Source of the DNA: JAGDMJ01 sp963809695
GTDB taxonomy: Bacteria > Bacteroidota > Ignavibacteria > UBA10030 > UBA6906
Direction: 5' to 3'
Length of the DNA: 64,000 nucleotides
Assembly: GCA_963809695.1 (NCBI GenBank)
Contig: CAWEKI010000012.1
Coordinates: 1-64,000, forward strand
Below the pieces are notes generated by a model that was not told the DNA's origin, did not search any database, and worked only from the letters and a program-made list of their open reading frames with translations. Each line of letters opens with the position of its first letter. Within the stretch, counting starts at the first letter, position 1. Both the position numbers and the translations under genes were made by a program. Of the stretch, positions 61,015 to 64,000 are shown in pieces.

Positions 61015-62295
61015 ATGACCATGCCGATCGAATCACACATGACCCGCCGGAAATTCGTCAAGGCAGCACTCGGGACGGCGGCGCTCTTTACCATCGTTCC
61101 CCGGCGCGTTCTGGGCGGCCCTGGTTACCTCCCTCCGAGCGATGAGATCACCAAGGCGGTGATCGGCGTCGGCGGGATGGGCCACTGGCATCTGAAGGTT
61201 CCGGGCTCGCGCCTCGTTGCGGTGTGCGATGTGGACGATGAACATCTCCAATCGGCCCTCGATGTTGGCGGCCCTGACGTCAAGGGATACCATGACTTCC
61301 GGGAGGTGCTCGATCGTCCTGACATCGATGTCGTCCACATTGCCACCCCGCCGCATTGGCATGCGTTGATAAGCATTGCGGCCGCACAGGCAGGGAAAGA
61401 CGTCTGGTGCGAGAAGCCGATGACCCGCACGATCGCAGAGGGACAAAAAGTCATAGAGGCAATCCGTCAATACGGCCGCATCTTCCGGATCAATACCTGG
61501 TTCCGTTTCCAGGGAGAGTTCTATGATTTCGGCACCACGGTCCGGCCGATCAAGAAACTTGTGGACAGCGGGCTACTCGGCTGGCCGCTCAAGGTGACCA
61601 TAGGCGAAGCCACGGGCTTTGGCTGGAAAGCCTACTGGGTGGGGAAGACGGATTTGAAACCGGAATGGATCCCCTCCAGCCTCGACTACAACATGTGGCT
61701 TGGCCCCGCGCCGTACAAACCGTACAGCGCGCACCGTGTCCATACCAGCTTCCGCGGCTACTGGGACTACGACGGCGGCGGACTGGGGGATATGGGGCAG
61801 CACTATCTCGATCCTGTCCAGTACCTGCTGGGCAAGGACGATACGAGTCCGGTGCTGGTGGAGGTCGATGCCGAGCAGCAGCATCCGGATGCGGTTGGAG
61901 TCTGGCGCACGATTACGATGACATACTCCGATGGATGCCAGATCGTACTTCCCGGTGCCGCTTCGGCCGGCGAGGATGTCCCGTTCATCGAGGGGCCCAA
62001 AGGAAAACTGTTCAAAGGATTCCGGTCGGATATTCCCAACCTGAAAGATAAACTCCGTGAATTTCCCGAGCCGGCACCGCAGGGGACCGATTTTTATCAG
62101 GCCGTGAAAACGCGAACGAGGTTCGCGCTGAACGAAGAAAACGCTCATCGGTCTGCGAGCCTCGTCAACATCAGTAAGATAGCCTGGCAGCTGGGTAGGA
62201 CGCTCAAGTTCGATCCGATCAACCAGAGGTTTGTGGGAGATGAAGCTGCCAACCGCCTGGCGGATCAACACATGCGTGCACCATGGCATCTCTGA
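61015..62295 (+). CDS. Tat-exported Gfo/Idh/MocA oxidoreductase
   Basis: Exported oxidoreductase of 426 residues. MTRRKFVKAALGTAALFTIV is the Tat signal, with PRRVLGGPGYLPPSDEITKA after it, nearly the same as in the copy at 57323. AVIGVGGMGHWHL is the dinucleotide turn, VWCEKPMTRTIAEGQ the EKP motif, and GGGLGDMGQHYLDPVQYLL the active-site helix. It ends ADQHMRAPWHL, like the copy at 51085 (ARPMRTPWHV), so these two share a C-terminal signature. In-frame ATGs at 61015, 61021 and 61039 are possible; the Tat motif lies after the last. It is followed by the HEAT lipoprotein after 11 bases. Confidence 0.9.
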   Translation: MTMPIESHMTRRKFVKAALGTAALFTIVPRRVLGGPGYLPPSDEITKAVIGVGGMGHWHLKVPGSRLVAVCDVDDEHLQSALDVGGPDVKGYHDFREVLDRPDIDVVHIATPPHWHALISIAAAQAGKDVWCEKPMTRTIAEGQKVIEAIRQYGRIFRINTWFRFQGEFYDFGTTVRPIKKLVDSGLLGWPLKVTIGEATGFGWKAYWVGKTDLKPEWIPSSLDYNMWLGPAPYKPYSAHRVHTSFRGYWDYDGGGLGDMGQHYLDPVQYLLGKDDTSPVLVEVDAEQQHPDAVGVWRTITMTYSDGCQIVLPGAASAGEDVPFIEGPKGKLFKGFRSDIPNLKDKLREFPEPAPQGTDFYQAVKTRTRFALNEENAHRSASLVNISKIAWQLGRTLKFDPINQRFVGDEAANRLADQHMRAPWHL

Positions 62296-62306
62296 GGAAG
62301 CAACTC

Positions 62307-64000
62307 ATGAAACATTTTGTTGCGGTAGCACTCTGTGTGCTGTTCGAATCATTTGCTACGGGTTGCTCGGCGACGAGACCGGACGCGGGCTCCGCATCCC
62401 AGGCAGCCGGAATCACATTGCAGGAGCTCCTGTCCCGTCTTCCGGCGCACGATGCTGCCGAACAGCGATGGGTCAGCGCGCTGCTTCTCGAATCAGGTCC
62501 GGAGAGTATTGGAAAGATCTGTGCCCGGCTTGATACGCTCAAACCGGGAAGCGATGCACAGGTCCGCTATGCGCTGAGCGGCATGACCTCCTTTGCCACT
62601 CTGCCTGGCCATGAAGCGGACCGGGTGAAGTATGCCGGGGCCCTCTGTTCGTCGGTTGATGCCATGCACGCCCCGCTTGCGCAGGCATTCGTGATCGAAC
62701 AGCTCCGGCTGGCCGGCGGTCCGGAATCGGTAGGAACACTGAGCCGATTCCTTGTCGACGAAAGGCTCTGTGAGCCGGCCGTCCAGGCACTCCTTTCGAT
62801 CCATTCTCCCGAAATCGGTCCCAAAATACTCGACGCACTCCGCCGTGTTGATGGGTCCAGGAAAGTCACTCTCGTCAAAGCCCTGGGGGAGCTGCGGGTC
62901 CGTGACGCCGTCCCAGACCTGATGAAGTGGACGAAGGAAGACGATCCGGACCTTCGCGACGCTTCGCTGGCGGCACTTGCGGCGATCGGGGATCCGCGGT
63001 CCGCTGATCTGATCCTGGACCCCGTACTGCAACTGACGTACGCGCGGCGCCTCGCCGATGACGGAACCTTTGACCTCCCCGAGCGGATCTGCCGCAAGCT
63101 GCTTCCGACGATGTCCACCACGATTGGACCAGGTGTTCACGCCGCTGCGCTTCGGCTGCTCGCGGATATTCTGGGAGCGCGCGCGAATGATGACCTCGTC
63201 GCCGCTGCGCGGGACTCCAACGTCGAGCTCCGTTCCGCAGCGCTCGATATTGCCAGCGGAATGAAGGGGGAAGGGGTGACCGAGCGGTGGCTCTCCACGA
63301 TGCAGCAGGCCGATCCCGACCTCCGTGCGGGGATCATCCGGATGCTCGGGCGTCGCAATGACCCGGCGGCTCTGCCGGCGATAAATCACGCGCTGAGCGA
63401 TCGGGAGCCATCCGTGAGAATCGCAGCGGTGGAAGCCGCAGCGCAGCTCGGCGGTGCCGATGCCATCGACGGCATCCTGGGACTGCTTGAGCGTACCGAA
63501 CGGGCCGATGAGATCGCCGCTGTCCGCGATGCGATCGTTCCGTTCCCGCTCAAGTATACCGTGCCGGCTGCGGTCCGGGAACTGAACTCCGCAACTCCTA
63601 AGGCACGGGTCATGCTCCTGCAGTTCTGTTCCGGTTGCGGCAACCTGGTGCCCTTTTCAGCAATATACCCGTTCGTGCGTGACGAATCGGTTCCGGTGCG
63701 TCTGGCCGCCATCAAGACGCTCGAGAATGTGGCGGAGCCGGGGGATGTGACACATCTTGTCCAGATGCTCCTCGAAGCCCGCAGTGATGCTGAATGGACC
63801 GCATTGCAGCGCGCACTCGCGGCTACAGCAGCCAGGAATCCTACCTCGGCATCGCGGGCAGACGTCATTCTTGCCGCCCTGGATACTGCCGGTGCCAGGA
63901 ATAGAGTAACGTTGCTCCGTGCACTTGGACGGGTCGGGGGAACGAAGTCTCTGGCGGCGCTATCGCGCGGGATCACGAGCAAGGATGCGGCGGTGAAAGA
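62307..64000 (+). CDS. HEAT-repeat lipoprotein, cut by the window end
   Basis: Open frame of 564 codons running off the right edge without a stop. MKHFVAVALCVLFESFATGC is a lipoprotein signal with probable lipidated Cys20. The rest is a long series of HEAT/PBS-lyase-like helical pairs (VTLVKALGELRVRDAVPDLM, LRDASLAALAAIGDPRSADL, VRIAAVEAAAQLGGADAIDG, VRLAAIKTLENVAEPGD). The true C terminus may carry a further domain such as ThuA, DUF1080 or the SDDG module, as in the related protein at 52438. It follows the Gfo/Idh/MocA gene by 11 bases and continues the operon. Minus-strand frames at 62493-63389 and 63386-63982 are its shadows. Confidence 0.8.
   Translation, partial: MKHFVAVALCVLFESFATGCSATRPDAGSASQAAGITLQELLSRLPAHDAAEQRWVSALLLESGPESIGKICARLDTLKPGSDAQVRYALSGMTSFATLPGHEADRVKYAGALCSSVDAMHAPLAQAFVIEQLRLAGGPESVGTLSRFLVDERLCEPAVQALLSIHSPEIGPKILDALRRVDGSRKVTLVKALGELRVRDAVPDLMKWTKEDDPDLRDASLAALAAIGDPRSADLILDPVLQLTYARRLADDGTFDLPERICRKLLPTMSTTIGPGVHAAALRLLADILGARANDDLVAAARDSNVELRSAALDIASGMKGEGVTERWLSTMQQADPDLRAGIIRMLGRRNDPAALPAINHALSDREPSVRIAAVEAAAQLGGADAIDGILGLLERTERADEIAAVRDAIVPFPLKYTVPAAVRELNSATPKARVMLLQFCSGCGNLVPFSAIYPFVRDESVPVRLAAIKTLENVAEPGDVTHLVQMLLEARSDAEWTALQRALAATAARNPTSASRADVILAALDTAGARNRVTLLRALGRVGGTKSLAALSRGITSKDAAVK

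Noticed and set aside
59775..61094. 439-codon minus-strand open frame
   Set aside because: Antisense to the MFS transporter; rich in His, Glu and Arg as expected for a reversed hydrophobic gene.
62493..63982. two long minus-strand frames near the right edge
   Set aside because: They mirror the open, stop-free HEAT lipoprotein frame on the plus strand, which has a lipoprotein signal and a repeat pattern.
1..64000. CRISPR arrays, tRNA or rRNA genes, insertion sequences, phage integration sites
   Set aside because: I looked for regularly spaced repeats, cloverleaf-like stretches and transposase or integrase motifs and saw none; very divergent forms could escape reading by eye.

Overview
The window looks like a chromosome segment of a free-living bacterium of the Bacteroidota/FCB assemblage, most plausibly an Ignavibacteria-like lineage. 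Three secreted proteins (580, 1961, 12571) end in type IX secretion sorting domains with the YPNPFN / DILGR / GVY-Y signature and a final K. The DNA is GC-rich. The promoters I can read are of sigma-70 type (TTGNNN, usually 17 bp, then TATATT, TATCTT or TACATT), not the TTTG/TAnnTTTG type of Bacteroidia. I see no tRNA, rRNA, CRISPR array, transposase, phage gene or SusC/SusD pair.

Layout. 0.5-5.4 kb: two T9SS-sorted surface proteins under one promoter. 5.6-11.1 kb (minus): an OmpR-type two-component system, a 45-residue membrane peptide, HtrA protease, and a TauE/SafE transporter paired with a DUF1634 protein. 11.2-15.5 kb: pdxB, another T9SS protein, a 62-residue unknown and a TPR protein, most with their own promoter. 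15.6-26.3 kb: a mannan/mannoside operon (ROK sugar kinase, FucP-type MFS, Tat-exported GH125, GH92 with a large inserted domain, CBM9-like protein, transglutaminase-like protein). 26.4-29.2 kb: a secreted Gfo/Idh/MocA protein and a DnaQ-exonuclease/GIY-YIG fusion, divergently transcribed. 29.4-35.0 kb: ilvD-ilvB-ilvN-ilvC behind a leader that reads as a branched-chain amino acid attenuator. 35.0-47.0 kb: a GntR/FCD regulator with an upstream dyad, then a phosphoesterase, GH3 and GH27 as one operon, followed by a GH20 lipoprotein with its own promoter.

47.2-64.0 kb is a tightly packed operon, running off the right edge, with four-base overlaps at many junctions. It encodes an NCS1-type transporter with a 55-residue partner, five Gfo/Idh/MocA oxidoreductases (three with Tat signals), a TIM-barrel sugar isomerase/epimerase, a ThuA-HEAT protein, a DUF1080 (3-keto-disaccharide hydrolase-like) lipoprotein, a nucleoside-type MFS transporter and a HEAT-repeat lipoprotein cut by the window end. 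My reading is an oxidative, 3-keto-sugar-based glycoside catabolic route partly located outside the cytoplasmic membrane. This is inference from the families and their order.

The most interesting items are the ilv attenuator with its unlisted leader peptide, the ~280-residue domain inserted in the GH92 catalytic region, the Tat-oxidoreductase operon with its small transporter partner, one SDDG-type accessory module shared by three unrelated enzymes, and the duplicated dyad before the GntR regulator.
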